The notes under the pieces were generated by a model. That model was given only the letters and a program-made list of their open reading frames with translations, was not told the DNA's origin and searched no databases. Below are positions 1 through 7,823 of a DNA stretch of 34,056 nt, piece after piece (within the stretch, counting starts at the first letter, position 1; the number at the start of each line of letters is the position of its first letter). The DNA comes from Acidobacteriota bacterium (GTDB lineage Bacteria; Acidobacteriota; Terriglobia; Acidiferrales; UBA7541), in assembly GCA_003166795.1 (NCBI GenBank), contig PMUS01000036.1:1-34056 (forward strand). Direction: 5' to 3'. Both the position numbers and the translations under genes were made by a program.

Positions 1-1076
1 GTCGCGAAGCTTGGCAGACCCTGGGGTAGCAACTCGAGGTTGTAGCCGCCGACGAAGCCGCGATTGGTGTCGAGGCGCGCCTCGTCCATCACGATTCCGG
101 ATTGCGCGGTCCCCCGGTACATGTGCACGGGCTTGTCGAAAACTCCGAACACCGTGGATGTGACGTGGCGCATGTAGTTCCTGCCGACCTGCCCGGATGA
201 ATTCGCCAGACCCTGCGGAAACTGAGTGGAAGCGGAATTGAGCAGCAAGCGCGGGCTTTCAATCGAATTCCCGGCGACGGCGACGATGCGCGCCTTCTGC
301 CGCTGTAAATTTCCGGCGCGATCGGCGTAGACGACGCCCGTAACTTTGCCGGCCGCGTCGTGCTCGATGCGAAGAACCTGCGACTCGGCGCGAACTTCCG
401 CTTTTCCCGTGGCCTCTGCCTGAGGGACATCAATGTAGAGCGTGGACCACTTCGCGCCGAACGTGCAGCCCTGGACGCAGAAGCCGGTCTGCTGGCAAGA
501 AGCGCGGCCGTCGCGCGGCACGGAATTGATGGCCATGTTGGTGGTCATGTATTGCGTGTAGCCGATTTTCTTCGCGCCTGCGAAAAGCACCTTGCCATGA
601 TTGCTGGCGGGCAGGCGCGGAATCCCGTGCGTTCCGGTGACGCCCATTCTCAGCTCAGCGCGGTCGTAGTAAGGCGCGAGCTCATTGAGATCAATGGGCC
701 AGTCGAGAAGATTGGCGCCGGGAATCGCGCCGTAGCGCGTGCGCGTCTTGAATTCATGCTCCTGAAATCGCAGCGCGCAAGCGCCCCAGTGGACAGTGGT
801 CCCGCCGACGAGCTTGCAAGTCCACGCGGGCAAATCCGGGGACGATTTCGCGACGTACCACGAGCCCGACGAAGTGCGCGGATCGAACCAGGTGAACGCG
901 CCGAACATTCCAATTTCGTCGTTCTTGAATTCGGTCAGCTCCATGCGCTTTCCGGCTTCGAGGACGACGACAGAGATCCCTTTTTTTGCGAGCTCGTTCG
1001 CCAGAGTTCCTCCGCCTGCGCCGGAGCCGACGATCACGACGACCGATGAATCGTTGAAGTCAAATTTTGCGGGCAT
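1..1076 (-). CDS. GMC-family oxidoreductase, gluconate 2-dehydrogenase alpha-like (C-terminus cut by window edge)
   Basis: Translation from the ATG at 1076 gives about 358 residues and then leaves the window. The N-terminus carries a Rossmann FAD-binding motif, VVIVGSGAGGG, at residues 13-23, followed by the VVLEAG and GGTTVHWGA segments typical of GMC flavoproteins. A cysteine patch near residue 190 reads C-x5-C-x3-C (CQQTGFCVQGC), followed by GAKWST; this patch is typical of the gluconate/glucose dehydrogenase large-subunit branch, where related enzymes bind an Fe-S cluster. The enzyme should oxidise a sugar or polyol and pass electrons to the membrane chain. The Tat-exported small subunit lies 26 nt upstream on the same strand, which supports a periplasmic complex. 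The N-terminus has no signal peptide, so export by piggy-backing on the small subunit is likely (inference). The substrate cannot be read from the sequence. Confidence 0.88.
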   Translation of the reverse strand, partial: MPAKFDFNDSSVVVIVGSGAGGGTLANELAKKGISVVVLEAGKRMELTEFKNDEIGMFGAFTWFDPRTSSGSWYVAKSSPDLPAWTCKLVGGTTVHWGACALRFQEHEFKTRTRYGAIPGANLLDWPIDLNELAPYYDRAELRMGVTGTHGIPRLPASNHGKVLFAGAKKIGYTQYMTTNMAINSVPRDGRASCQQTGFCVQGCTFGAKWSTLYIDVPQAEATGKAEVRAESQVLRIEHDAAGKVTGVVYADRAGNLQRQKARIVAVAGNSIESPRLLLNSASTQFPQGLANSSGQVGRNYMRHVTSTVFGVFDKPVHMYRGTAQSGIVMDEARLDTNRGFVGGYNLELLPQGLPSFA

Positions 1077-1102
1077 TTTTCCTCGCAGCCAGCCGGTTTC
1101 CG

Positions 1103-1639
1103 TCAGAGCCAATCTATATCGCTAAATCCGCGGTTGATGTAGCCGCCCTGCGCGGATGACGGGCCTTCGTAGCCGAATTTGGGCCAGAGCTCGGGCTGGT
1201 TATAGAGCGGCGTCATCGTGCTGTTGTAAACTTTGTCGAAAAACGCGCCGCCTTCGATCTGTTTTATTGCGGCGACGCGGACGCTTTCGTCCGGGACATC
1301 CGCGAACGGCTTGCCGGCAGACGCCATCGTGGAGGCATTGAGCTGCGCGATGCCGCCCGCGAGTAGCTTTCGAGTGGCGGCGTCCTTCGCGGCTTCATCC
1401 TGAAGAGGCGCGATGGCCTTCGCGTAAAATGAATCATGGAGGCGATCGTGCGGAAATAGATCGCGCGTGAATTTCAGCAGCGCGCGTGAATCTTCGGCGC
1501 TGAGGCCCGCGGTTTCGGCGGCGCTGGCGAGCAAGGTTGTGCCGCTGACTGCGACAGCAGCGACCGTGGCCGCACTGCCGCGCAGGAATCCGCGGCGCGA
1601 AAATTTGCTCACTAGCTCGCGAAGCAGCATGTGTCTCAT
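1103..1639 (-). CDS. Gluconate 2-dehydrogenase subunit 3 family protein, Tat-exported
   Basis: This 178-residue protein starts with a twin-arginine signal: SRRGFLRG at residues 14-21, then an Ala/Val-rich hydrophobic stretch. The body has the helical pattern of the gluconate 2-dehydrogenase subunit 3 family, including LKFTRDLFPHD and a C-terminal WPKFGYEGPS...GYINRGFSDIDWL segment. In known three-subunit sugar dehydrogenases this small subunit carries the Tat signal, and the flavoprotein is exported with it. It sits 26 nt upstream of the GMC gene and probably shares its transcript. No cytochrome c subunit is visible here; it may lie beyond the left edge or be absent. Family assignment is firm; the physiological substrate is unknown. 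Confidence 0.87.
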   Translation of the reverse strand: MRHMLLRELVSKFSRRGFLRGSAATVAAVAVSGTTLLASAAETAGLSAEDSRALLKFTRDLFPHDRLHDSFYAKAIAPLQDEAAKDAATRKLLAGGIAQLNASTMASAGKPFADVPDESVRVAAIKQIEGGAFFDKVYNSTMTPLYNQPELWPKFGYEGPSSAQGGYINRGFSDIDWL

Positions 1640-1802
1640 GTGTGGCGTTCCCCCGACAGCTTTTGCGGAGACATCGTAATGCGTCGGACTCGAAATCGCC
1701 AGCCCGCAGGCGGGACATTCGTATCGGGGCCCCGGTGCTTACTTTACGGACGTACTTCCACGAATTGATGAACTTGCGAGCAAAGCTTATGGTTCGAACC
1801 TT

Positions 1803-1829
1803 GGTGGAAGTGCGGGCCTTGAGGCCCGC
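1803..1829 (+). repeat. Outer left REP-like hairpin of the RAYT unit
   Basis: A head sequence GGTGGAAG (1803-1810) is followed by a perfect 7-bp stem, GCGGGCC (1812-1818) and GGCCCGC (1823-1829), with loop TTGA. The inverted partner with the same head lies at 2356-2384, on the other side of the transposase gene. Confidence 0.75.
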
Positions 1830-1851
1830 GAAAAATCGCCGGAGGGAAATT

Positions 1852-1863
1852 GGGCTTCAGCCC
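1852..1863 (+). repeat. Inner left REP-like hairpin of the RAYT unit
   Basis: The dyad GGGCTTCAGCCC lies just upstream of the RAYT ATG at 1871. Its inverted counterpart, with core GGCTGAAGCC, overlaps the stop codon of the same gene at 2319-2334. Confidence 0.65.
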
Positions 1864-1870
1864 TGGCCCC

Positions 1871-2335
1871 ATGCCTCTCGCTCCCCAAGAAGTCAGGACC
1901 TTCTTCGTCACGTCGGTGACCGCCGCTCGCCGACCAATCCTTCCATCGGAACGAATGGCCAATCTGCTGCTACGCGCGTTGCAAGACTATCGAAATCAGG
2001 AAAAATTTCTGCTACATGAGTTTGTCATCATGCCAGACCACTTCCATCTCCTGCTCACGCCTTCCGCGGACGTCCCGCTGGAAAAGGCCGTTCAGTACAT
2101 CAAAGGAGGCTTTTCTTTTCGAGCCAGGAAGGAACTCGATTTTCAGGGATCGATCTGGGAAGCAAGCTTCACAAATCATCGCATCCGCGACGAGCATGAC
2201 TACGAACATCATCGAATCTACATTCGCCAAAATCCCGTGAAGCGATTTCTAGTGGAAACGGAGGAGCGTTTTCCGCATTCGTCTGCCTACGCCGGTTCCG
2301 CGGTCGACCCGGCGCAACCATGGCTGAAGCCATGA
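1871..2335 (+). CDS. REP-associated tyrosine transposase (RAYT, Y1_Tnp / IS200-like)
   Basis: This 154-residue protein carries the HUH motif as MPDHFHLLL, and its C-terminal part has YIRQNPVKRFLV, a typical RAYT segment. RAYTs are single-copy relatives of IS200/IS605 transposases that use a catalytic tyrosine and recognise REP hairpins. The frame is open from a TTG at 1850, but that codon sits at the edge of a REP hairpin, so ATG 1871 is preferred. A GGAGGG at 1841 lies closer to the TTG, so the longer form cannot be excluded. The last codons (WLKP, stop) are formed by the right inner hairpin. The gene looks intact, with somewhat lower GC than its neighbours, and is enclosed by two nested pairs of inverted hairpins, as expected for a RAYT/REP unit. 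Confidence 0.9.
   Translation: MPLAPQEVRTFFVTSVTAARRPILPSERMANLLLRALQDYRNQEKFLLHEFVIMPDHFHLLLTPSADVPLEKAVQYIKGGFSFRARKELDFQGSIWEASFTNHRIRDEHDYEHHRIYIRQNPVKRFLVETEERFPHSSAYAGSAVDPAQPWLKP
2319..2334 (+). repeat. Inner right REP-like hairpin overlapping the RAYT stop codon
   Basis: CATGGCTGAAGCCATG is a dyad with an almost perfect stem. Its core GGCTGAAGCC is the reverse complement of the core GGCTTCAGCC in the left inner hairpin. It overlaps the last codons of the transposase. Confidence 0.65.
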
Positions 2336-2355
2336 TTCCAGATCCTCGTTTTTTT

Positions 2356-2384
2356 CCCCGGCCTGAAAGGCCGGGGCTTCCACC
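2356..2384 (-). repeat. Outer right REP-like hairpin of the RAYT unit
   Basis: A 9-bp stem, CCCCGGCCT (2356-2364) and AGGCCGGGG (2368-2376), with loop GAA is followed by CTTCCACC (2377-2384). The latter is the exact reverse complement of the GGTGGAAG head at 1803-1810. It sits 31 nt beyond the end of the GGDEF/HD-GYP gene and could also act as a transcription barrier for that gene (inference). Confidence 0.75.
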
Positions 2385-2414
2385 CAAGATTTGATAGAAG
2401 AGAGAGGCTGGAGA

Positions 2415-5400
2415 CTACAGCTCCGCGCTGTTCGCGCGGCTGGCGACGGTGACACCGGCTTCGACCGTGGGGCGAGGCGCGCGGCGCATCGTGTCAATGA
2501 ACACGCGGACGATGTCCGGGTCGAACTGGTTCGAGGCGCAGCGCTCGAGTTCCGCGAATGCGTCTTCCGGCGTTCGCGCTTTTTTGTAGGTGCGTTCCGA
2601 CGTGATCGTGTCGTAGGCGTCCGCGATGGCGATCACGCGCGCGCCGTAGGGGATCTGCTCGCCTTCCAGGCGCAGCGGGTAACCGGTGCCGTCGTAGAAC
2701 TCGTGGTGGTGGCGCACCATCTCCCGGATGCGAACCATGGGTTTAAGTGGTTCAAGAATCCGCGCGCCCAAATCGGCGTGCGTCTTCATCGTTTCCCATT
2801 CGGCGGCATCGAGCGGGCCGGATTTGTTCAGAATCGGCTCGGGGATTCCGACTTTGCCGATATCGTGGAGCAGACCCGCCAATCGAATTTCCTCGAGCTC
2901 CGCGGACGCCAGACCGAGCGCCTTCGCGATCATCACGGAATACGCGGAAACTTTCTGCGAGTGGCCCTGCGTATAGTGGTCCTTGGCGTCAATCGCGAAC
3001 GCGAGCGAAGTAACCGTCTCGACCACGGCCGGCGGCAGCGCTTCGCCAGAGGCGTCTCCGCCCTGCTCGCTTAGAGAGCGAGTGAACTGTTCGAGACGGC
3101 GATAGATCTCCTCGAAGGCTTCGGGGCCGGTGGAGAATAAGCGCTTGAGCGTGACGCCGAGATACGCTTCGAGCACATCCTTCTTCCATCGCTTGCGGTC
3201 GTTCGGATCACCCTGCTCGGCGCTGGAAACCAGGTTGCCGCCCTGATGCTTGGAGAGATACATCGAGGAATCCGCCACCTGGATGAGTTCCTGCGGCGTG
3301 GAGCCGTGAACGGGAAACGCGGCGATGCCGAAGCTCGCGGTAATGTTCTTGTCGCGCAGCAGCGGATCGGAGGCAATCCAGCCGCGAAGTTTATTCGCGA
3401 GCTGGCGCGCCTGCTCGACGGCGGTTTCAGGCATGAGGATCACGAATTCGTCGCCGCCGTAGCGCGCGACAACATCCGAACGCCGGCAATTCTGTTCGAG
3501 GATGTGGCCGACGCGCTGCAAGACCACGTCGCCCTCGAGATGGCCGTAGAAATCATTGACGAACTTGAAGCGATCGAGATCCATCAAGACGAGCGCGAGA
3601 GGCCGGTTGGCGCGCGTCGAGCGCTTCCATTCGGCGGAGAGCGCCTCCATCAGGAAACGGTGCGTCTTTACGCCCGTCAACCCGTCGGTAATCGCCTGTT
3701 CCTGCGCTTTCTGGAACGTGAGGGCGTTGTGCAGCGCGCCGGCAAAAAGATCGGCGAGTGTGCGCAGCAGCAAAACGTCCTGATCGGGAAATTCGCAAGG
3801 CTCGGAGGATTCCACGTAGAGAACGCCAAGAAATTGTTCACCGTAGGTGACTGGAAGAGCCACGGAGGCAATCGAGCCGGGCAAAACCAGGCGGGGCGCT
3901 GAGGCATTGACCTCGCGGACAATCGTGGTCTGGCCGCTGCGCGCGACTTGCCCAACCAAGCCTTCGCCGAGAACGATGCGGCGTCCCACGGCTTCGCGCC
4001 GCGCGCCGGCCTCGGCCTGGACGACCAGCTCCTTCGCGGAATAGTCGAGGATGGCGATTCCGATGTGATCGTAGGCAAGATGCTTTTCCATCTCCGCCGC
4101 GATCTTCGCGAGCATTTCGTCGGGATCAAGAGTGGTGATCGCGTGGCTCGACACGTTGTTGATCAGGGTCAGCTGGCGCGATTTCTTCTGCTCGGCCGCG
4201 AACAGCCTGGCGTTCTCCATGGCGATGCCCGCTTCGCTCGCCAGAACGCGCAAAAATTCGACGTGGCCTTCGTCAAACGCCTGTTCCTTCTGGCTGTGCA
4301 CGGCCATCACGCCCACCGTGCGGTCATAGAGAATCAGTGGCACGGCGCAGATGGAACCCAGAACGCGCAAAGGGTCGAATCCAAGCCGCTGCGCTTCCTC
4401 CGGGAATCGCTCGCGCACCAGCAACGGTTGGCCCGTGCGCACGACATGCTCCACCAGGTGATTTCCGGCTTCGCGGGAGCGCTTGGGGAGCCGCTCGCCG
4501 TCGGTGACTTCGATCTCAAAGCGGATTTCGCGCGTCCTGGGATTGTCGAAGGCGATGAAAAAACTGGCGACATCGAGGACGCGGCGCATCTCCGAATAAA
4601 TGCGCCCCAGCAATGTGTCCAGGTCAAGGGTGGAGCTGAGAGCGCGGCCAATATCGTTGAGGATGTGCAGCTCTTCGCTGCGGCGCGCAGTCTGCTGGAT
4701 CAGGTAGCTATTCTCAACCGACGTGCCGATCTGCTGGCCGAGCGCGAGAAGCAGCCGCCGCTCGGCAGGCGTGAAATTGCGGTTGTCCGGCGTCCCGAGA
4801 AGCAGCGAGCCAAAAACGCGCTCCTTCGTCTGCAGGCTAATGCCAACGACCGTGCGCAGCCCCTGCCCGAGCAGCAAACGGCGAACCTGAAGAAACGACT
4901 CTTCTTTCTCAAGCGCTTCCCAATTGGCATCGCGCGTGAGATCGCGAAACACCACGAGTCCGCCGAGGCGCGCCACGAGATTCACGATGTATAAATCCAG
5001 ATGGTTTTCACGAATGGCAGAGCAGAAGGTATCGCCAAGGCCAGCGCCAATCACCGTGGTGGGCGCGGAGGCCCCGTCGTGCTGCAGGCAGAGCGCTCCG
5101 ACCGGGATGCGCACCACGTTCAGAACGCGCTCGAGCGCCTGCGCCAGCATCTTCTGAAGCTCGCCGCCGACGAAGCTGGACGTGGCCAGGTTCAAGCTGG
5201 AAAGCGCCAGCATGTTCCGCTCGACGCGCCGGCGTTCCTCTTCGTAAACGGCCATCACCATCAACACGCAGGTGAATAGCTCCGGCAAAATCATCAGTGG
5301 AAGCAGATCCACTCCCTGCAGGATGGTCCAGCGATTTCGGAACGCGCCGGATATGCACAACAAACCCCAGGCAATGAACGTGAGGGCGAGCAGGACGTCC

Positions 5401-5846
5401 GCGCGAGCTTCTTGTTTGCGGCCCTCCTGCCAGAAAGTCTGCCCAACAAAAATAAAGATGAGGCCCATGCCCAGGACGATCGGAGGAACATTGAACAAGC
5501 GATACGCATGCACGACCGGCCACGCCGCGGCGAGCACGCTCGCGACGATCATCGCGGGCACCGGTATCTTCAGCCCCGCATACAAGCGCGCCGCACAATA
5601 GAAAGCCAGCGCCGACATCGCCAGGACCAATTCGCTGACCACGGCGTCCCAGCGGAGCCACGGGGCCGGAGCGGCGGTCGCGGCGATTACACCGCTAACG
5701 AAGTGCAGTGACAAAAAGAGCCAGGCTGTCGCCCATGCAAGGAGGTATTCCTGGCGCTTCAACCGGTAGAGAAATAGAAAGAACACCGCAAGCAGAAACG
5801 TGCTTGCAAGAAGAACCATCCCAGTTGCGGTGATGTAAACAGCCAA
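2415..5846 (-). CDS. Membrane GAF-GGDEF-HD-GYP protein (c-di-GMP synthesis and hydrolysis)
   Basis: This 1143-residue protein has about six or seven membrane segments in residues 1-200. Three GAF-type domains follow (about 225-385, 400-550 and 565-710), then a GGDEF domain (about 711-870) and a C-terminal HD-GYP domain (about 935-1125). The cyclase motif YGGDEF (796-801) is intact. RRSD, just before it, matches the RxxD product-inhibition site. The HD-GYP motifs HDIGKVGIP (about 994) and HHEFYDGTGYP (1047-1057) are complete, so both synthesis and breakdown of c-di-GMP are possible. The start is a TTG at 5846, with GGAG about 8 nt upstream; the first ATG (5819) has no such site. It is transcribed alone, divergently from gltX. 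GAF ligands cannot be predicted from the sequence. Confidence 0.93.
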   Translation of the reverse strand: MAVYITATGMVLLASTFLLAVFFLFLYRLKRQEYLLAWATAWLFLSLHFVSGVIAATAAPAPWLRWDAVVSELVLAMSALAFYCAARLYAGLKIPVPAMIVASVLAAAWPVVHAYRLFNVPPIVLGMGLIFIFVGQTFWQEGRKQEARADVLLALTFIAWGLLCISGAFRNRWTILQGVDLLPLMILPELFTCVLMVMAVYEEERRRVERNMLALSSLNLATSSFVGGELQKMLAQALERVLNVVRIPVGALCLQHDGASAPTTVIGAGLGDTFCSAIRENHLDLYIVNLVARLGGLVVFRDLTRDANWEALEKEESFLQVRRLLLGQGLRTVVGISLQTKERVFGSLLLGTPDNRNFTPAERRLLLALGQQIGTSVENSYLIQQTARRSEELHILNDIGRALSSTLDLDTLLGRIYSEMRRVLDVASFFIAFDNPRTREIRFEIEVTDGERLPKRSREAGNHLVEHVVRTGQPLLVRERFPEEAQRLGFDPLRVLGSICAVPLILYDRTVGVMAVHSQKEQAFDEGHVEFLRVLASEAGIAMENARLFAAEQKKSRQLTLINNVSSHAITTLDPDEMLAKIAAEMEKHLAYDHIGIAILDYSAKELVVQAEAGARREAVGRRIVLGEGLVGQVARSGQTTIVREVNASAPRLVLPGSIASVALPVTYGEQFLGVLYVESSEPCEFPDQDVLLLRTLADLFAGALHNALTFQKAQEQAITDGLTGVKTHRFLMEALSAEWKRSTRANRPLALVLMDLDRFKFVNDFYGHLEGDVVLQRVGHILEQNCRRSDVVARYGGDEFVILMPETAVEQARQLANKLRGWIASDPLLRDKNITASFGIAAFPVHGSTPQELIQVADSSMYLSKHQGGNLVSSAEQGDPNDRKRWKKDVLEAYLGVTLKRLFSTGPEAFEEIYRRLEQFTRSLSEQGGDASGEALPPAVVETVTSLAFAIDAKDHYTQGHSQKVSAYSVMIAKALGLASAELEEIRLAGLLHDIGKVGIPEPILNKSGPLDAAEWETMKTHADLGARILEPLKPMVRIREMVRHHHEFYDGTGYPLRLEGEQIPYGARVIAIADAYDTITSERTYKKARTPEDAFAELERCASNQFDPDIVRVFIDTMRRAPRPTVEAGVTVASRANSAEL

Positions 5847-5885
5847 CCCGAATCTCCGTGGCGGTTCCGCCGTATACTTCCGCCG

Positions 5886-5894
5886 AGAATAGCA
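5886..5894 (-). promoter_or_regulatory. Possible extended -10 promoter of the c-di-GMP gene
   Basis: On the minus strand TGCTATTCT reads as an extended -10 element (TGn + TATTCT). It lies 39 nt before the TTG start at 5846. No good -35 hexamer is visible at the normal spacing. Confidence 0.35.
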
Positions 5895-5976
5895 GAAAAT
5901 CGGCGGCGGCCCGCCGGTCTGTGGAGCGAAGTTTCGCGGGGGTCAACGTCCCGGTGGCAAAGCTCCGAGCGTGACC

Positions 5977-6004
5977 TTAACACTCACTACATAAAGAGTG
6001 CTAC
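5977..6004. promoter_or_regulatory. CIRCE-like inverted repeat between the c-di-GMP gene and gltX
   Basis: The arms TTAACACTC (5977-5985) and GAGTGCTAC (5996-6004) each differ at one base from the HrcA/CIRCE arms TTAGCACTC and GAGTGCTAA. The spacer is 10 nt rather than the canonical 9, so HrcA binding is doubtful. It lies 110 nt upstream of gltX and 130 nt upstream of the divergent gene. Confidence 0.35.
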
Positions 6005-6114
6005 CGGATTCCAACTCGCGCCGCTTCATCAAGTTGCGCCACCACCCGGCTCGATTTTGGCGGTTCGTTCCGCTAAGATGAATCGTTTCGAAACCAACCG
6101 AGAAAGAGCGCGGA

Positions 6115-7602
6115 ATGTCTCCCTCAGAAAAACCACGGGTTCGCTTTGCGCCATCGCCGACTGGCTATCTGCACGTCGGAGGGGCCCGCACTGCCCTTTT
6201 CAATTGGCTTTTCGCGCGGCATGAAGGCGGCACGCTGCTGCTGCGAATTGAAGACACCGATATCGAGCGCAACCGGCCCGAGCTGGTGGACGGAATTCTC
6301 GAGGGGCTGAAGTGGCTGGGGATTGAGTGGGACGAAGGTCCGATATTCCAATCGCAGAGGCTCGACCTATACCGCGCCGCGGCGGAGCGCCTGCTTGCGA
6401 GCGGCGCCGCCTTCGGGTGCTATTGCAAGGCTGCCGCGTATTCCGGCGGGGACGCCGCCCCCGCGGGTTCCGAGGCCGAAGTGGGCGAAGGCGACGATGA
6501 AGGCCCAAAGGTTCAAAAGAATGTTGCGTGCCCCTGCCGCGATCTGACAGACGCTGAGCGCGCGGCCAAGGAACAATCCGGCGTACCGCGCGCGATTCGG
6601 TTCCGCGTGCCGCGCACGGGAGTGTCGCAATTCGAGGATGCCGTGTTCGGTCCGCGCGAAGTGCAGAACGCGGAGATCGAAGATTTCGTGCTGTTGCGCT
6701 CGAACGGGCTTCCCACGTATCAGCTCAGCGTGGTCGTGGACGATATAGACATGCGCATCACGCACATCATTCGCGGCGCCGATCATCTTTCCAACACGCC
6801 GAAACAGGCGCTGATTTACCGGGCGCTCGGCGCCGCTCCGCCGATTTTCGCGCATGTGCCGCTGATACTGGGGCCCGACCGCACGCGCCTTTCCAAGCGC
6901 CATGGCGCGACGAGCGTGGGCTCCTACGCCGAAGAAGGATTCCTGCCCGAGGCGTTCAGGAATTTTCTCGCTCTGCTGGGATGGTCGCCGGGCGAAGACG
7001 CGGAGTTTCTCCGCACCAGCGAACTCATCGAGCGGTTCGCGCTTTCGGGCGTCAGCCGGACGAATGCGGTCTTCGATCGGGCCAAGCTGGAATGGTTCAA
7101 TACGCAGTATCTGCAGAAGCCGCCCGTGGAATACGTTTTGCCTTTCGTGGAGGCGGAACTGGAGCGCGCCGGTCTTTGGGAAGGATCGCAGGCCAGCCGC
7201 GACAGCGCGTGGTTCGCAAACGCGGTGGAGCTGATTCGCCCGCGAACCCGGCTGCTAGGCGACTTCACCACCTGGGCGCGCGCATTTTTCACAGATGACT
7301 TCGAGTACGAAGCCGAAGCCCGCGAGAAATTCTGGAAGGACGAGCGCCTGCCGGCCATGCTCGAAAAACTTGCCGGCGCGCTCGAGGCGCTGGCCGATTG
7401 GAACCATGACGCCTGCGATGCCGCATCGCGCGCCGTCGCGACGGCAGAAGGCGTGAAGGCTGGTCTGCTAATCAACGCCACGCGCGTCGCCATCGTAGGG
7501 CGCGCGGTGGGCCCGCCCCTGTTCGAGACCATGGTTGTGCTGGGCCAGGAGCGCGTGGTCGCGCGCCTACGCCGGGCCCTGCCGTTCATTTCTGCCCGCT
7601 AA
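6115..7602 (+). CDS. gltX: Glutamyl-tRNA synthetase
   Basis: This 495-residue class I aminoacyl-tRNA synthetase attaches glutamate to tRNA-Glu in the cytoplasm. The HIGH-type motif appears as FAPSPTGYLHVGGARTALFN (residues 11-30), and the KMSKS-type loop as RLSKRHGATSV (about 258-268). A zinc-binding pattern CYC (102-104) and CPC (139-141) brackets an insertion rich in Gly, Ala and acidic residues that is longer than in many homologues. The length is normal for the family. The ATG at 6115 is preceded by a purine-rich stretch, GAGAAAGAG. It appears monocistronic: an upstream divergent gene and a transposase remnant just downstream isolate it. Organisms of this type often use a non-discriminating enzyme plus GatCAB, but that cannot be decided here. 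Confidence 0.97.
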   Translation: MSPSEKPRVRFAPSPTGYLHVGGARTALFNWLFARHEGGTLLLRIEDTDIERNRPELVDGILEGLKWLGIEWDEGPIFQSQRLDLYRAAAERLLASGAAFGCYCKAAAYSGGDAAPAGSEAEVGEGDDEGPKVQKNVACPCRDLTDAERAAKEQSGVPRAIRFRVPRTGVSQFEDAVFGPREVQNAEIEDFVLLRSNGLPTYQLSVVVDDIDMRITHIIRGADHLSNTPKQALIYRALGAAPPIFAHVPLILGPDRTRLSKRHGATSVGSYAEEGFLPEAFRNFLALLGWSPGEDAEFLRTSELIERFALSGVSRTNAVFDRAKLEWFNTQYLQKPPVEYVLPFVEAELERAGLWEGSQASRDSAWFANAVELIRPRTRLLGDFTTWARAFFTDDFEYEAEAREKFWKDERLPAMLEKLAGALEALADWNHDACDAASRAVATAEGVKAGLLINATRVAIVGRAVGPPLFETMVVLGQERVVARLRRALPFISAR

Positions 7603-7614
7603 GCTCAGGACTCA

Positions 7615-7770
7615 TTAGTTGAGCCAGAAAATGACGGTTACCGCGAGGCAGATGGCTGACATAAAAGTGTGTGCGCTACGATCGTAGCGGATGTGGATAC
7701 GACGCCAGTCCTTGAGCGTGCCGAACATGTTCTCGATCTTGTATCGTTGGCGGTAGAGCGCGGGATCGTT
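7615..7770 (-). pseudogene. C-terminal remnant of an IS5-family transposase
   Basis: The minus strand from 7770 to the stop at 7615 encodes about 51 residues, including YRQRYKIENMFGTLKDWRR, then IHIRYDRSAHTFMSAI and a final VIFWLN. This is the characteristic end of IS5-family DDE transposases, where the Y-x-x-R-x-x-I-E-N segment carries the catalytic Glu. Everything upstream of NDPALYRQRY is missing; the sequence changes abruptly at 7771 to the leader of the next gene. There is no start codon and no N-terminal catalytic Asp, so the element is dead. It lies 12 nt beyond the gltX stop codon. Confidence 0.85.
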
Positions 7771-7823
7771 GCACAATTATTTCGAACAGTTCACATGGCT
7801 TTACGCAAAGAGGATCTGCTTTG

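Noticed and set aside
1680..1730. Stretch with GACTCGAAATC and a CCCGC-AG-GCGGG hairpin, resembling the anticodon and variable arms of a tRNA-Ser
   Set aside because: The putative anticodon stem pairs at only two positions and neither D-arm nor acceptor stem is present, so a tRNA or tRNA remnant is not supported.
1791..1800. GGTTCGAACC, resembling a tRNA T-arm
   Set aside because: No acceptor stem, D-arm or anticodon arm of proper spacing could be folded around it.
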